Shown here: positions 13,900-21,897 of the stretch, piece after piece
Position numbering within the stretch: the first letter of the stretch is position 1
How the letters are laid out: each line of letters opens with the position of its first letter
Origin: JAVBQJ01 sp031549115
GTDB taxonomy: Bacteria; Verrucomicrobiota; Lentisphaeria; Victivallales; Victivallaceae
Assembly (NCBI GenBank): GCA_031549115.1
Contig: JAVBQJ010000144.1
Coordinates: 1-25,556 of the forward strand
Direction: 5' to 3'
DNA: 25,556 bases
Notes under the pieces: model-generated
Databases searched by the model: none
What the model was told of the DNA's origin: nothing
The model's input: only the letters and a program-made list of their open reading frames with translations
Translations under genes and position numbers: made by a program

Positions 13900-15159
13900 T
13901 TACTTCAGCCAGGCGCTCAAATCGGTTTCCCGGCGGCGGCGGGGAATGTCTTCGAATTCCACCTTGACCACCGTGACGTTCTGGTCCGGCAGATTCGCCG
14001 GCAAACCGGAAATGTGGAGCTTGCCGCGCCGGGCGTCGAAGCGGAAATCCAGCGCTTCCCCGGTCTTGAGCAGCGTGACCGCCTTGACCGGCGTATCCAA
14101 CTGAATCTGCGTCAGTTTCCCGTTGCTGGGGTAACGGAACAAGTGCCAGTACCCGACCTTGCCCTGGCGCGTCCAGGGACCATGCAGGTTGATATCCACC
14201 TCTCCGGTCGTTGCGTGGCCGATCAACTCACAGCGCTCCGAAGCGTAAACCGCTTCGCCGTTTTCGCGCAGCCAGTCGCCGATCTGACTCAGACGCAAGG
14301 CCTCTTCGGCGCGGATGCGGCCGTCGCCGTCGGGACCGATATTCAGCATCAGATTGCCCTCGCCCTGTGCCGCCGTCACCAGATTCTGAATCAATTGCGG
14401 CATCGTTTTGAAGTTCGGATTGAAGCGCACATAGCCCCAGCCGACGAAGTCGCCCACCGTCATCCACGACTCCCAGAACCGGCCCGGCGCCGACGCGGTC
14501 ACCTGTTGCTCGGGTGTGTCGATATCCTCCGGCGTTCCGGAGCGGCCGTTGATCAGAATCCCCGGTTGCAGCTCGCGCACCATGGCGTTGAGTTCTTCGG
14601 CACGCCAGAATTGCGCCATGCGCACCGGATCGAGGTCCATCTTCGCCGTCCAGCCGCCGTCGTAGGAGAGCATATCGATCTTGCCGTAGCGGGTCATCAG
14701 TTCGCGCACTTGCGCGTGGGCCTGCTCCACCACGGCGCGGCTGGATTCCGGGAATTGCTCCGGCTCGAAGTAACCGGGGAAGCGCCAATCCAGCAGCGAA
14801 TAGTACAACCCCACCTTCAAACCCCGTTTGCGGCAGGCCGCGACGTATTCGGCGATGAAGTCGCGTTTGGCGGCGGTCTTCACGCTGGTGAAGTCGCTGA
14901 CCTGGCTGTCGTACAGGCAGAAGCCGTCGTGGTGGCGCGTGGTCAGGACCATGTATTTCGCCCCCGCCCGGACCGCCAGATCCGCCCAGTCGTCGGCGTT
15001 GAAGTGGCGCGGGTTGAATTGATCGGCGAGTCCGGCGTACTCGCCTGCCGGAATGCGTTCCGTATACATCACCCATTCGCCGCGCTCCAGCATGGAGTAC
15101 AAACCGAAGTGCACGAAAATCCCCAGCCGGGCCTGATGAAACCAATGTTTTTGCAGCAT
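13900..15159 (-). CDS. Alpha-L-fucosidase, GH29
   Basis: This is a 419-aa retaining fucosidase that removes terminal alpha-L-fucose from glycans. The GH29 hallmarks are at the N-terminus: WFHQARLGIFVHFGLYS (6-22), then FNADDWADLAVRAGAKYMVLTTRHHDGFCLYDS and GLKVGLYYSLLDW. The nucleophile Asp is probably the one in MLSYDGGW. EGNLMLNIGPDGDG is the conserved end of the barrel, and a C-terminal beta-sandwich follows (VKAVTLLKTGEALDF). There is no signal peptide, so it should act inside the cell on imported oligosaccharides. AAGGA lies 8 nt before the ATG. It is monocistronic with its own promoter. Confidence 0.95.
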   Translation of the reverse strand: MLQKHWFHQARLGIFVHFGLYSMLERGEWVMYTERIPAGEYAGLADQFNPRHFNADDWADLAVRAGAKYMVLTTRHHDGFCLYDSQVSDFTSVKTAAKRDFIAEYVAACRKRGLKVGLYYSLLDWRFPGYFEPEQFPESSRAVVEQAHAQVRELMTRYGKIDMLSYDGGWTAKMDLDPVRMAQFWRAEELNAMVRELQPGILINGRSGTPEDIDTPEQQVTASAPGRFWESWMTVGDFVGWGYVRFNPNFKTMPQLIQNLVTAAQGEGNLMLNIGPDGDGRIRAEEALRLSQIGDWLRENGEAVYASERCELIGHATTGEVDINLHGPWTRQGKVGYWHLFRYPSNGKLTQIQLDTPVKAVTLLKTGEALDFRFDARRGKLHISGLPANLPDQNVTVVKVEFEDIPRRRRETDLSAWLK

Positions 15160-15189
15160 GAAATCAATCCTTTTGCAACTGCGTTACGG

Positions 15190-15210
15190 AGCCGGAACAA
15201 GTTCCCGGCT
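15190..15210 (-). promoter_or_regulatory. Near-perfect hairpin in the fucosidase leader
   Basis: AGCCGGAAC (15190-15198) and GTTCCCGGCT (15201-15210) are complementary apart from one unpaired base. It lies 31-51 bp upstream of the ATG and downstream of the predicted start point. It could be an mRNA hairpin or an operator-like site; the sequence does not decide. Confidence 0.4.
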
Positions 15211-15246
15211 GCCTTTTGAATTTACAGCATCTGTTCTGTATTGCCA

Positions 15247-15275
15247 ATAATACACCCGTAAACCCGGTTAGGCAA
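15247..15275 (-). promoter_or_regulatory. Promoter of the fucosidase gene
   Basis: On the minus strand TTGCCT (15275-15270), a 17-nt spacer, then TATTAT (15252-15247). The predicted start near 15240 gives a leader of about 80 nt carrying the hairpin at 15190-15210. Confidence 0.55.
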
Positions 15276-15307
15276 ATAGGGAATTCGACTTTTCTGCTTT
15301 TCGAACC

Positions 15308-15336
15308 TTGAAAAAACAACGTTGAGACGCTACATT
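15308..15336 (+). promoter_or_regulatory. Promoter of the lipid-kinase gene
   Basis: TTGAAA (15308-15313), a 17-nt spacer, then TACATT (15331-15336). The predicted start near 15343 leaves a leader of about 130 nt before the ATG at 15475. Confidence 0.45.
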
Positions 15337-15386
15337 TTGTCGTTGGCAGACTTCAATATGGCATTGTGAGGTAAGATATTACAATA

Positions 15387-15399
15387 GAATACGTTATTC
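15387..15399. promoter_or_regulatory. Odd palindrome GAATA-CGT-TATTC
   Basis: The arms GAATA and TATTC are complementary around CGT. The core AATACGT resembles the perfect palindrome at 6298-6311 upstream of the lacI-type gene. It may be a related regulator site in the leader of the lipid-kinase gene, but could be chance. Confidence 0.25.
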
Positions 15400-15474
15400 G
15401 ATAATCAGCCTCTTCCTGCTGGAATTTTTACGCAATTGCCGCATCGGCGGCGGGAAATAACTTATGGAGACGAT

Positions 15475-16107
15475 ATGACCGCATCCGCGAATGGAGCCGC
15501 CGGGATCAGCTATATGCACGAATTCCGGCGCAAGCTGATTCACTTGAGTTCGCTGTGGATGGTGGCGGCGATGTTGCTGCTGCCGCGCTGGCCGCTGGCG
15601 GCGGCTTTCGGAGTCTGCTTCGTGTTGAATGTGCTGCTGGAGCGGGCCTATGTGCTGAAAGTGCCGTACCTGACCGGAATTTACCGTTTTTTCTTCGGCC
15701 GGATGCTGCGGCGGGAGCCGCGGCCGGATCAATGGATTGTCAGCGGCGGCCCGTATGTCTGGGCTTCGGCGGCGATGTCGCTGGTGCTGTTTCCATCGGT
15801 GATTGCGGCGGCGGCGCTGGCGGTGATGCTGATCGCCGATACCGCCGCCGCGCTGGTCGGCCGGCGTTGGGGGCGGCATAAGACGGTCAACGGCAAATCG
15901 ATCGAAGGGGTGGCGGCGTTCCTTGTCGCCGGTTGGGCCGTGATCGCGGTGCCGGGGTTGTTCGCGGCGATGCCGTGGACGGCGTGTCTGGCGGGAATGG
16001 CGGGGGTGATTGCCGCCGCTTTCGCGGAATTGTTTGAAAAACAGATCCGGCTGGATGACAACTTTTCCATTCCGTTGATCGTCGGCGGTTTTCTGTTGTT
16101 GGGATAA
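15475..16107 (+). CDS. SEC59/DGK1/VTE5-type CTP-dependent lipid kinase
   Basis: This is a 210-aa integral membrane protein. GGAG lies just upstream of the ATG at 15475; an upstream TTG at 15436 in the same frame lacks support. EFRRKLIHLSS (16-26) and the conserved segment IADTAAALVGRRWGRHKTVNGKSIEG (about 120-145) match the family of CTP-using kinases of dolichol, phytol and diacylglycerol. About six hydrophobic segments are visible. In bacteria the substrate is usually unknown, but polyprenol or diacylglycerol salvage is likely. It is the only gene of its unit; the following exporter has its own promoter. Confidence 0.8.
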   Translation: MTASANGAAGISYMHEFRRKLIHLSSLWMVAAMLLLPRWPLAAAFGVCFVLNVLLERAYVLKVPYLTGIYRFFFGRMLRREPRPDQWIVSGGPYVWASAAMSLVLFPSVIAAAALAVMLIADTAAALVGRRWGRHKTVNGKSIEGVAAFLVAGWAVIAVPGLFAAMPWTACLAGMAGVIAAAFAELFEKQIRLDDNFSIPLIVGGFLLLG

Positions 16108-16122
16108 ATATAAAAAAATAAG

Positions 16123-16150
16123 TTGCATTCCCGATAGCGGCGATTATATT
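16123..16150 (+). promoter_or_regulatory. Promoter of the type I secretion operon
   Basis: TTGCAT (16123-16128), a 16-nt spacer, then TATATT (16145-16150). The predicted start near 16157 gives a leader of about 40 nt with GAGG just before the ATG at 16197. Confidence 0.55.
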
Positions 16151-16196
16151 AGATTGTTTCCATTTATTGAAAAATAAGCAAGAGAATTGAGGTATC

Positions 16197-18758
16197 ATGA
16201 CACCATCTGCCGATACGTCCGGACTGGTTTGTCTGGGCAGTCTGGTTGCTAATCTGAAGCGGAATGTCAACTTCGATGCGCTGTTGACCGATGTTTTGAA
16301 GGAAAAATACAATACCGAGCCGGCCGAAGTGCTGCTGGAGTTGGCCACTACCATGCAGCTGCGGCCGGAGGTCGCCGAAAATCTGGATGCCGCCGCGGCG
16401 AGTTATTCCGGTCCGGCACTGGCGCGCCTGAGCGACGGCAGCCGCTGGATTTTCCTGGTGAATCTGCAGCAGATCACCGGGGAGCAGGCGACCATTTTCG
16501 ATCCGTCCGGCGCCGCCGGGAACCATACCATCAATGTCAAGGTGGCCGAACTCAAATCCAAGCTGGATCCGCATGTGATTCTGTTCCGGAATCTGCAGGC
16601 GGTGGACAACAGCAAGCAGTCCGGTTTGTTCTGTCTGGCCAGCATTGCGCGGCATCACCAGTATAATCTGGATATCCGCCAGTTGGCTCATGAATATGCG
16701 ATCGGCGAGGAGGATGTTCCGGTACATTTGCTGCGGGCGATCGCTTCGGACCACCACTTCAAGACCGGTATCGCACGGTTGCCGTGGAAAAAACTGGAGA
16801 ACCTGGGGCAGGCGTATCCGGCCATCGGCATTAAGAAAGACGGCAAATATCTGGTGTTGTGTGGGATGCGCACACGTGAAGACCGCGAGGAGTTGGTCGT
16901 GGTCGATCCGGTGGAGCTGAGCCGCAACCCGAACGAACAGTTTCTGTTCTGGAATCGCGAACAATACGAGGAAGCCTGTTCCGGGCGCGGGATCCTGATC
17001 AAACGGGAGTTCCGGCTGGCCGATGAAGAGCAGCCGTTCGGTTTGCGTTGGTTCATTCCGGAATTTCTGAAGCTGAAGGGGATTTTCGGGCAGATCGCGC
17101 TGGCGGTGCTGGTATTGAACCTGATCGCGCTGGTGACGCCGTTGTTTTTCCAGATCGTGGTCGACAAGGTGCTGGTCAACAAGAGCATCAATACGTTGAA
17201 CGTGCTCGGGATCGGTATCGTGATCGCGATTCTCTTCAACGGGATGATGGAGTTTCTGCGCAATTATCTATTGCTGTTTTCGACCAACAAGATCGATATT
17301 TCGGTGGCGACCAAGACCTTCCGGCACTTGATGCGGCTGCCGATCGAGTTTTTCGAACGGGTGCCGTCCGGTGTGCTTTTGAAGCACATGCAGCAGAGCG
17401 AAAAGATCCGCGGTTTCCTGTCCGGCAATCTGTTTTTCTCGATTCTGGATTTATTTTCGCTGGTGGTGTTCATCCCGTTCCTGCTGCTCTACAGCGTCGA
17501 ACTGACGCTGGTGGTGCTCGGATTTTCGGCGTTGATGGCGCTGGTGATCGCCTGTCTGATCAAGCCGTTCCAGAAGCGCCTGAACGAACTGTACCAGGCC
17601 GAAGGCAAACGCCAGAGTATGCTGGTCGAGTCCATCCACGGCGTCCGGACGGTGAAGTCGCTGGCGATCGAGCCGGTCCAGGAGCGGATCTGGGACAACT
17701 CCACCGCGTATGCGATCAAAGCCTACTTCAAGGTCGGAAAGATTTCGATGACCGCGAAAAGCATCAGCCAGGTGCTGGAGATGCTGATGACCGTGACGGT
17801 GATCTGGCTGGGGGCGTCGCTGGTGTTTGAGGTTCAGCTTTCGGTCGGCGCTTTGATTGCGTTCCAGATGCTGGCGGGGCGTGTGACCGGCCCGTTGGTG
17901 AAGATGGTCGGTTTGATCCATGAATACCAGCAGGTGGCGCTGTCGGTGCGGATGCTCGGCGTGGTGATGAATACCCGGCAGGAACCGCCGGGGGGCGGCG
18001 TCCGCAATCCGTTGCGCGGCGTCATCGACTTCGAAAACGTCAACTTTCAGTACACGCCGGATACACCGCTGGTGATCCGCAATTTCAGTCTGGAAATTCC
18101 GCTGGGCTCCACCGTCGGGATCGTCGGGCGTTCCGGCTCCGGCAAAACCACGTTGACCAAGCTGCTCCAGGGGCTGTATCCATTGCAGCAGGGGTTGATC
18201 AAAATCGACGGCATCGACATACGGGAAATCGACAAGGCGCATTTGCGCAGCAGCATCGGCGTGGTGCTGCAGGAAAACTACTTTTTCAACGGTACCGTGC
18301 GGGCGAACATCTGTCTGACCAAGCCGAACGCGACGCTGGAGGAGATCATCTATGCCGCGCGGCTGGCGGGGGCGGATGAATTCGTTCAGAAGCTGACCAA
18401 AGGCTACGATACGATGCTGGAAGAGAACGCGTCGAATCTTTCCGGCGGCCAGAAACAGCGTCTGGCGATTGCCCGGGCGCTGCTGACCAATCCGCCGATT
18501 CTGATTTTCGACGAGGCCACCAGCGCGCTGGATCCGGAGAGCGAAAATGTGATCCAGAACAATCTGGCGGCGATTGCGCGCGGCCGGTCGGTGCTGATCA
18601 TTTCGCACCGCTTGAGCATTGTTTCCGGCGCCGACAAGATTCTGGTGCTGGACCAGGGAGAAAAGAGTGCGTTTGCCTCGCATCGTGAACTGCTGGCCCA
18701 GCCCGGCACCTACCGCGACTTCTGGCAGCAGCAGATGGAAAGGAATTTGGCCAAATGA
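16197..18758 (+). CDS. Type I secretion ABC exporter with two tandem C39-like domains
   Basis: The 853-aa inner-membrane exporter is longer than the roughly 710 aa of HlyB-type proteins. Two N-terminal C39-like units precede the core: unit 1 at about 7-130 (TSGLVCLGSLVANL; DGSRWIFLVNL; ATIFDP) and unit 2 at about 139-272 (KQSGLFCLASIARHH; DGKYLVLCGM; LVVVDP). In both, the position of the catalytic Cys is Ser and the catalytic His is lost (Lys in unit 2), so neither should cleave leaders; as in HlyB they would bind cargo. A six-helix transmembrane domain spans about 285-580. The nucleotide-binding domain has Walker A GRSGSGKT (644-651), signature LSGGQKQR (748-755), Walker B ILIFDE (Asp772, Glu773) and H-loop His804, all intact. 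Its stop overlaps the HlyD gene (ATGA). Confidence 0.93.
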   Translation: MTPSADTSGLVCLGSLVANLKRNVNFDALLTDVLKEKYNTEPAEVLLELATTMQLRPEVAENLDAAAASYSGPALARLSDGSRWIFLVNLQQITGEQATIFDPSGAAGNHTINVKVAELKSKLDPHVILFRNLQAVDNSKQSGLFCLASIARHHQYNLDIRQLAHEYAIGEEDVPVHLLRAIASDHHFKTGIARLPWKKLENLGQAYPAIGIKKDGKYLVLCGMRTREDREELVVVDPVELSRNPNEQFLFWNREQYEEACSGRGILIKREFRLADEEQPFGLRWFIPEFLKLKGIFGQIALAVLVLNLIALVTPLFFQIVVDKVLVNKSINTLNVLGIGIVIAILFNGMMEFLRNYLLLFSTNKIDISVATKTFRHLMRLPIEFFERVPSGVLLKHMQQSEKIRGFLSGNLFFSILDLFSLVVFIPFLLLYSVELTLVVLGFSALMALVIACLIKPFQKRLNELYQAEGKRQSMLVESIHGVRTVKSLAIEPVQERIWDNSTAYAIKAYFKVGKISMTAKSISQVLEMLMTVTVIWLGASLVFEVQLSVGALIAFQMLAGRVTGPLVKMVGLIHEYQQVALSVRMLGVVMNTRQEPPGGGVRNPLRGVIDFENVNFQYTPDTPLVIRNFSLEIPLGSTVGIVGRSGSGKTTLTKLLQGLYPLQQGLIKIDGIDIREIDKAHLRSSIGVVLQENYFFNGTVRANICLTKPNATLEEIIYAARLAGADEFVQKLTKGYDTMLEENASNLSGGQKQRLAIARALLTNPPILIFDEATSALDPESENVIQNNLAAIARGRSVLIISHRLSIVSGADKILVLDQGEKSAFASHRELLAQPGTYRDFWQQQMERNLAK

Positions 18759-20080
18759 GCAAGAAATTGGCAAAGGATGCGATTGAATACCAGCCCGACG
18801 CGATTGAAATCAAACATGAACGGCTGTCGCCGTGGGCGCGTTTCGGAGTATGGGGGATTTTTCTGTTGCTGGCGATCGCGGTCGCCTGGTCCTACTGGGG
18901 GCAGGTCGATGTGGTGGTGACCGCCAACGGCAAGCTGGTGACGACGCAGCCGCCGGTGGTGATGAAGCCGTTGGAGCGGGCGGTGATCAAAGAGGTCAAC
19001 GTCGAGGTCGGCGAGGTGGTGAAAAAAGATCAGGTCCTGATCACCTTTGACACCGCGATCAACGAGGCGGAGACCGAACGGCTGAAGAGCGAGCTGTCCA
19101 CCCTGAATGCCCAGTTCGAGCGCCTGTTTTCCGAGTTTGAGGATACGCCTTATACCCCCGGCGCGGATGCCGGCAAAGACGGTGAATGGCAGCTGGCGAT
19201 TTACCGGCAGCGCCATGAGTTTTATGAGGAAAAGATCAAGTATTACGACCAGAATGTCAAGCAGGTCGAGGCGTCGTACAAGAGCAACGAAGACAGTTTA
19301 CGCAAGCAGCAGGAACGTCTGGTGGCCATTCAGGAAATCGAAGGCATGTACACGGGGCTGCTGGAAAAGAAGGCGCTTCCTTTGAAGGACCTGCTGGAGT
19401 TGTCGATTTCCCGGATGCAGATGGAGTCCGATGTCGATAAGCTGCGCAACGCGCTGGTGGAATTGGAACACCAGAAGCAGAGCGTGATCGCGAACCGGAA
19501 TTCCTATATCGAAGAGTGGCGCAACACCATTTCCGAGGAGATGGTCAAAGTGCAGCGCGAATTGATCAAAACCCGCAAGGATTACGACAAGATGGAGCAG
19601 ATGAACTCCTACGTTTATCTGCGTTCGCCGGGCGAGGCGGTGGTGCATGAAATCGCGGCCTTTTCCACCGGTTCGGCGGTGCGTGAGGCCGAGGCGCTGA
19701 TCACGCTGATTCCGCTCGGCACCAAGATTGAGCTGGAGGCGGAGGTGTCGCCGCAGGATATCGGCAAGGTGCAGCTCGGCGCCGAAGCCCGGATCAAGCT
19801 GAACGCGTTCCCGTTTCAGAAACACGGCACCTTGGACGGCAAGGTGCGCAATATCTCCGAAGACACGCTGCAGAAAAGCACCAACCAGCCCGGCGTCGAT
19901 CCCAGTTATTACCGCGCCAAGTTGGTGGTGGCGGGCAATCTGGATAACGTCAAGGATAATTTCCGGCTGATTCCGGGCATGGAGTGCCAGGTCGAAATCA
20001 AAGTCGGCCGCCGCCGGATCATCGAGTTTGTGATTTACCCGTTGATCAAGGCGCTGGACGAGACCGCCCGCGAACCTTGA
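18755..20080 (+). CDS. HlyD-family periplasmic adaptor of type I secretion
   Basis: This 441-aa adaptor links the ABC exporter to an outer-membrane TolC-type channel. A short cytoplasmic N-terminus is followed by one transmembrane helix at about 30-48 (GVWGIFLLLAIAVAW). Next come the first lipoyl half (VVVTANGKLVTTQ; VIKEVNVEVGEVVKKDQVLITFD), a long coiled coil at about 100-310, the second lipoyl half (YLRSPGEAVVHEIAAFSTGSA), and a beta-barrel domain (IELEAEVSPQDIGKVQLG; GKVRNIS; LIPGMECQVEIKVGRR). The start overlaps the exporter stop by 4 bp, so the two are translationally coupled. No TolC gene follows; the next gene is on the other strand and abuts directly. Confidence 0.95.
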   Translation: MSKKLAKDAIEYQPDAIEIKHERLSPWARFGVWGIFLLLAIAVAWSYWGQVDVVVTANGKLVTTQPPVVMKPLERAVIKEVNVEVGEVVKKDQVLITFDTAINEAETERLKSELSTLNAQFERLFSEFEDTPYTPGADAGKDGEWQLAIYRQRHEFYEEKIKYYDQNVKQVEASYKSNEDSLRKQQERLVAIQEIEGMYTGLLEKKALPLKDLLELSISRMQMESDVDKLRNALVELEHQKQSVIANRNSYIEEWRNTISEEMVKVQRELIKTRKDYDKMEQMNSYVYLRSPGEAVVHEIAAFSTGSAVREAEALITLIPLGTKIELEAEVSPQDIGKVQLGAEARIKLNAFPFQKHGTLDGKVRNISEDTLQKSTNQPGVDPSYYRAKLVVAGNLDNVKDNFRLIPGMECQVEIKVGRRRIIEFVIYPLIKALDETAREP

Positions 20081-21175
20081 TTAGTCCCACGGATAACGGA
20101 TTTCGACCGGCGCGCCGCCGAGTTCGGCGGAACGGGCGGCGAAGATTCCGGGCAGCGTCATGCGCAAACCGTCGCGCAGCGTGATCGGTTCGCACTTTCC
20201 CTCCCAGGCGGCGAAGAAGTGATGCAGCAGCGCGAAATCGGCGCCGCCGTGGTCGGCGCATTGCTGCAACTCGGGCTCCTGCCGCATCGTATCGACCGGC
20301 AGCCGGGTGATCCGGTTCAGGCCGTAGAGCTTCGAACTCCGGCACAGGGTCGCGGGAGGCATGTCGCCGCGCCCCGAGAAGCGTTCGAAATATCCCTGCG
20401 TCCCGAAGATCCGGTAGGTGTGTTCGCCGATCCCGGCTTCGTTGATGAACGAGGTGGTCAGCCGGCAAATAACCTGATGTTCGGTGGTGAAGTGCGCGGT
20501 CATCAGATCGTGCTGGTTGGGTTCCTTGAGAATATGGCTGCCGGTGGAGACGCAGGAAACCCGGCGCAGCTCTTCGGGCAGAATCCGCAGCAACGGACCG
20601 AGCGAATGGGTGCAGTAAAGGATCGGCACGAAGGTGCGCCGCCACGGCGTCCGATCGAAATACGAACGCAGGTCGTGGATGTATTCGGCCTCCAGATAAT
20701 ACGGATCGCCGAGCAGTCCCTGGCGGTGAAAATCGACCAGCGCTTCGACGAAGCCCCATTCGTTCGGATTGGCGCCGGTCATGAACAGCGCCCGGCTTTT
20801 TTGCGCCGCCTCCCACAGCATGATGGCCTCTTCGACGCTGTGAACCGAGGGGATGTCGGAGAGTACGGCGATGCCGCGCGCCAGGGCGCGGGCGCAGAAT
20901 TCGGCATGGTTGTGCGCCGGCGTTTCTACCAGCACCGCATCCAGCGACGCTTCCGCCAGCATGGTGTCATAATCGGCGTAAAAACGCGTTTCGGGAAAAA
21001 GCTGTGCCATCGGCGTCGGTTCGACCGCCGGGAAATCGTGCGGGCCGAACCAATGCGCTTCGTCGATGTCACACGCCGCCGCCGGAATCACCTGCGGAAA
21101 ATGTTGTGCCGCCAAACGGAACATCGTCCGGCCCCGGCCTCCGAGCCCGACTACCCCCAAGCGAAGCTTTTTCAT
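20081..21175 (-). CDS. Gfo/Idh/MocA-family oxidoreductase
   Basis: This 364-aa NAD(P)-dependent dehydrogenase-like protein probably acts on a sugar or cyclitol derivative. The Rossmann motif is at the N-terminus (LRLGVVGLGGRGR, 4-16) and DAVLVETPAHNHAEF is the family's second signature. Where classical members have E-K-P, this one has SDIPSVHSVEEA, so the conserved Lys is replaced by Ile. The C-terminal half is the usual alpha/beta substrate domain (PILYCTHSLGPLLRIL; YRIFGTQGYFE). There is no signal peptide. GGGA lies about 10 nt before the ATG. The gene has its own promoter and converges on hlyD with no gap. Confidence 0.92.
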   Translation of the reverse strand: MKKLRLGVVGLGGRGRTMFRLAAQHFPQVIPAAACDIDEAHWFGPHDFPAVEPTPMAQLFPETRFYADYDTMLAEASLDAVLVETPAHNHAEFCARALARGIAVLSDIPSVHSVEEAIMLWEAAQKSRALFMTGANPNEWGFVEALVDFHRQGLLGDPYYLEAEYIHDLRSYFDRTPWRRTFVPILYCTHSLGPLLRILPEELRRVSCVSTGSHILKEPNQHDLMTAHFTTEHQVICRLTTSFINEAGIGEHTYRIFGTQGYFERFSGRGDMPPATLCRSSKLYGLNRITRLPVDTMRQEPELQQCADHGGADFALLHHFFAAWEGKCEPITLRDGLRMTLPGIFAARSAELGGAPVEIRYPWD

Positions 21176-21211
21176 CGTAATTCATCCCGTGTATGGTTTG
21201 CAAATTTCCAT

Positions 21212-21240
21212 ATCATAGCACCGGGGAGGAATTTTCTCAA
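21212..21240 (-). promoter_or_regulatory. Promoter of the Gfo/Idh gene
   Basis: On the minus strand TTGAGA (21240-21235), a 17-nt spacer ending TGC, then TATGAT (21217-21212). The predicted start is near 21206, about 30 nt before the ATG at 21175. Confidence 0.6.
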
Positions 21241-21284
21241 ATCGAATCGGTGGGATTTTGGGGGATTTTTCGCCATTGCTTCGA

Positions 21285-21464
21285 TCAGCGCAGGGAAATC
21301 TCTTCCGCGCCATGACCCTCCGGCGTCATCCGGGAGACGACAACGGCAATGCTATCGCCGTCAATCACGAAACGCAGCAGTATTTTCTGCTCGATCCACT
21401 CCTGATCAAAAAGGCGGGATGATTTCTGCACGTTATAGATGCGGCCGTCCGGGGATTGCGTCAT
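21285..21464 (-). CDS. Small hypothetical ORF, possibly a gene remnant
   Basis: The 59-aa frame beginning MTQSPDGRIYNVQKSSRLFD has a plausible protein-like composition (WIEQKILLRFVIDGDSIAVVVSRM) but no ribosome binding site and no recognised family. It lies alone in the 455-bp gap between the Gfo/Idh gene and the secreted-protein block. It could be a real small protein, the C-terminal remnant of a lost gene, or a chance frame. Confidence 0.35.
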   Translation of the reverse strand: MTQSPDGRIYNVQKSSRLFDQEWIEQKILLRFVIDGDSIAVVVSRMTPEGHGAEEISLR

Positions 21465-21543
21465 CAAGTTATTTTACTTTGCTTGCGCGTTTGCTTTATT
21501 TCTGCATCCCAAACAGAAATAATAATTTTTTTGTTTTTTTCTT

Positions 21544-21571
21544 TTGACTTCGGGAAAAAACCGGTTACTGT
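21544..21571 (+). promoter_or_regulatory. Possible promoter of the secreted-protein block
   Basis: TTGACT (21544-21549), a 16-nt spacer, then TACTGT (21566-21571). The -10 is weak; an overlapping TTATAG is too far from the -35. AT-rich sequence and a T-run lie just upstream. Confidence 0.3.
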
Positions 21572-21596
21572 TATAGAAGCAGCGCTTTTCCCGCTG

Positions 21597-21614
21597 TTTT
21601 GCCCCCGGGCAAAA
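21597..21614 (+). promoter_or_regulatory. 18-bp palindrome just before the ribosome binding site
   Basis: TTTTGCCC and GGGCAAAA are perfectly complementary around CC. The site ends 2 nt before GAGGAAGG, the ribosome binding site of the 21631 gene. It could act as an operator, or as a hairpin limiting ribosome access. Confidence 0.45.
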
Positions 21615-21630
21615 AAGAGGAAGGTTTTTT

Positions 21631-21864
21631 GTGCGAAAACAGGCAACGATTGTGTTTGCGGCTTTAGTTTTCGCGACCGTATGTGTACGTGGTGCCGATG
21701 CGGAAGCGAAGATCCGCTCCTACACAGCGGCGGAAACCGCCATGACCGCCGGCCTGATCCCCCCGATACTCCGCGTTCTCTGTGCCAAGCCAGCCAAAGC
21801 GATGATGCCGCCGCCGCGCGTGCCGTTTCAGGAGCTGTTGGATTTTCACGATATCCGCCGTTGA
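21631..21864 (+). CDS. Small exported protein of unknown function
   Basis: This 77-aa protein starts at GTG, with GAGGAAGG 6 nt upstream. Residues 1-24 form a signal peptide (MRKQATIVFAALVFATVCVRGADA) with an ADA cleavage site. The mature part is only about 53 residues and contains a proline-rich stretch (KAMMPPPRVPFQELL). No family is recognised. It may be a real small secreted peptide or the 5' stump of a longer gene. The next gene starts 33 bp downstream on the same strand, so they are probably co-transcribed. Confidence 0.65.
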   Translation: MRKQATIVFAALVFATVCVRGADAEAKIRSYTAAETAMTAGLIPPILRVLCAKPAKAMMPPPRVPFQELLDFHDIRR

Positions 21865-21897
21865 GGAATGCAGTAAAAAATCGAAGGAGGGGAGACG

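Noticed and set aside
14014..15219. 401-codon plus-strand frame
   Set aside because: Antisense to the GH29 fucosidase, which carries all family motifs.
17451..18773. 440-codon minus-strand frame
   Set aside because: Antisense to the ATP-binding half of the exporter, whose Walker and signature motifs are intact on the plus strand.
20219..21547. 442-codon plus-strand frame
   Set aside because: Mostly antisense to the Gfo/Idh gene; the part beyond it reads through low-complexity T-rich sequence.
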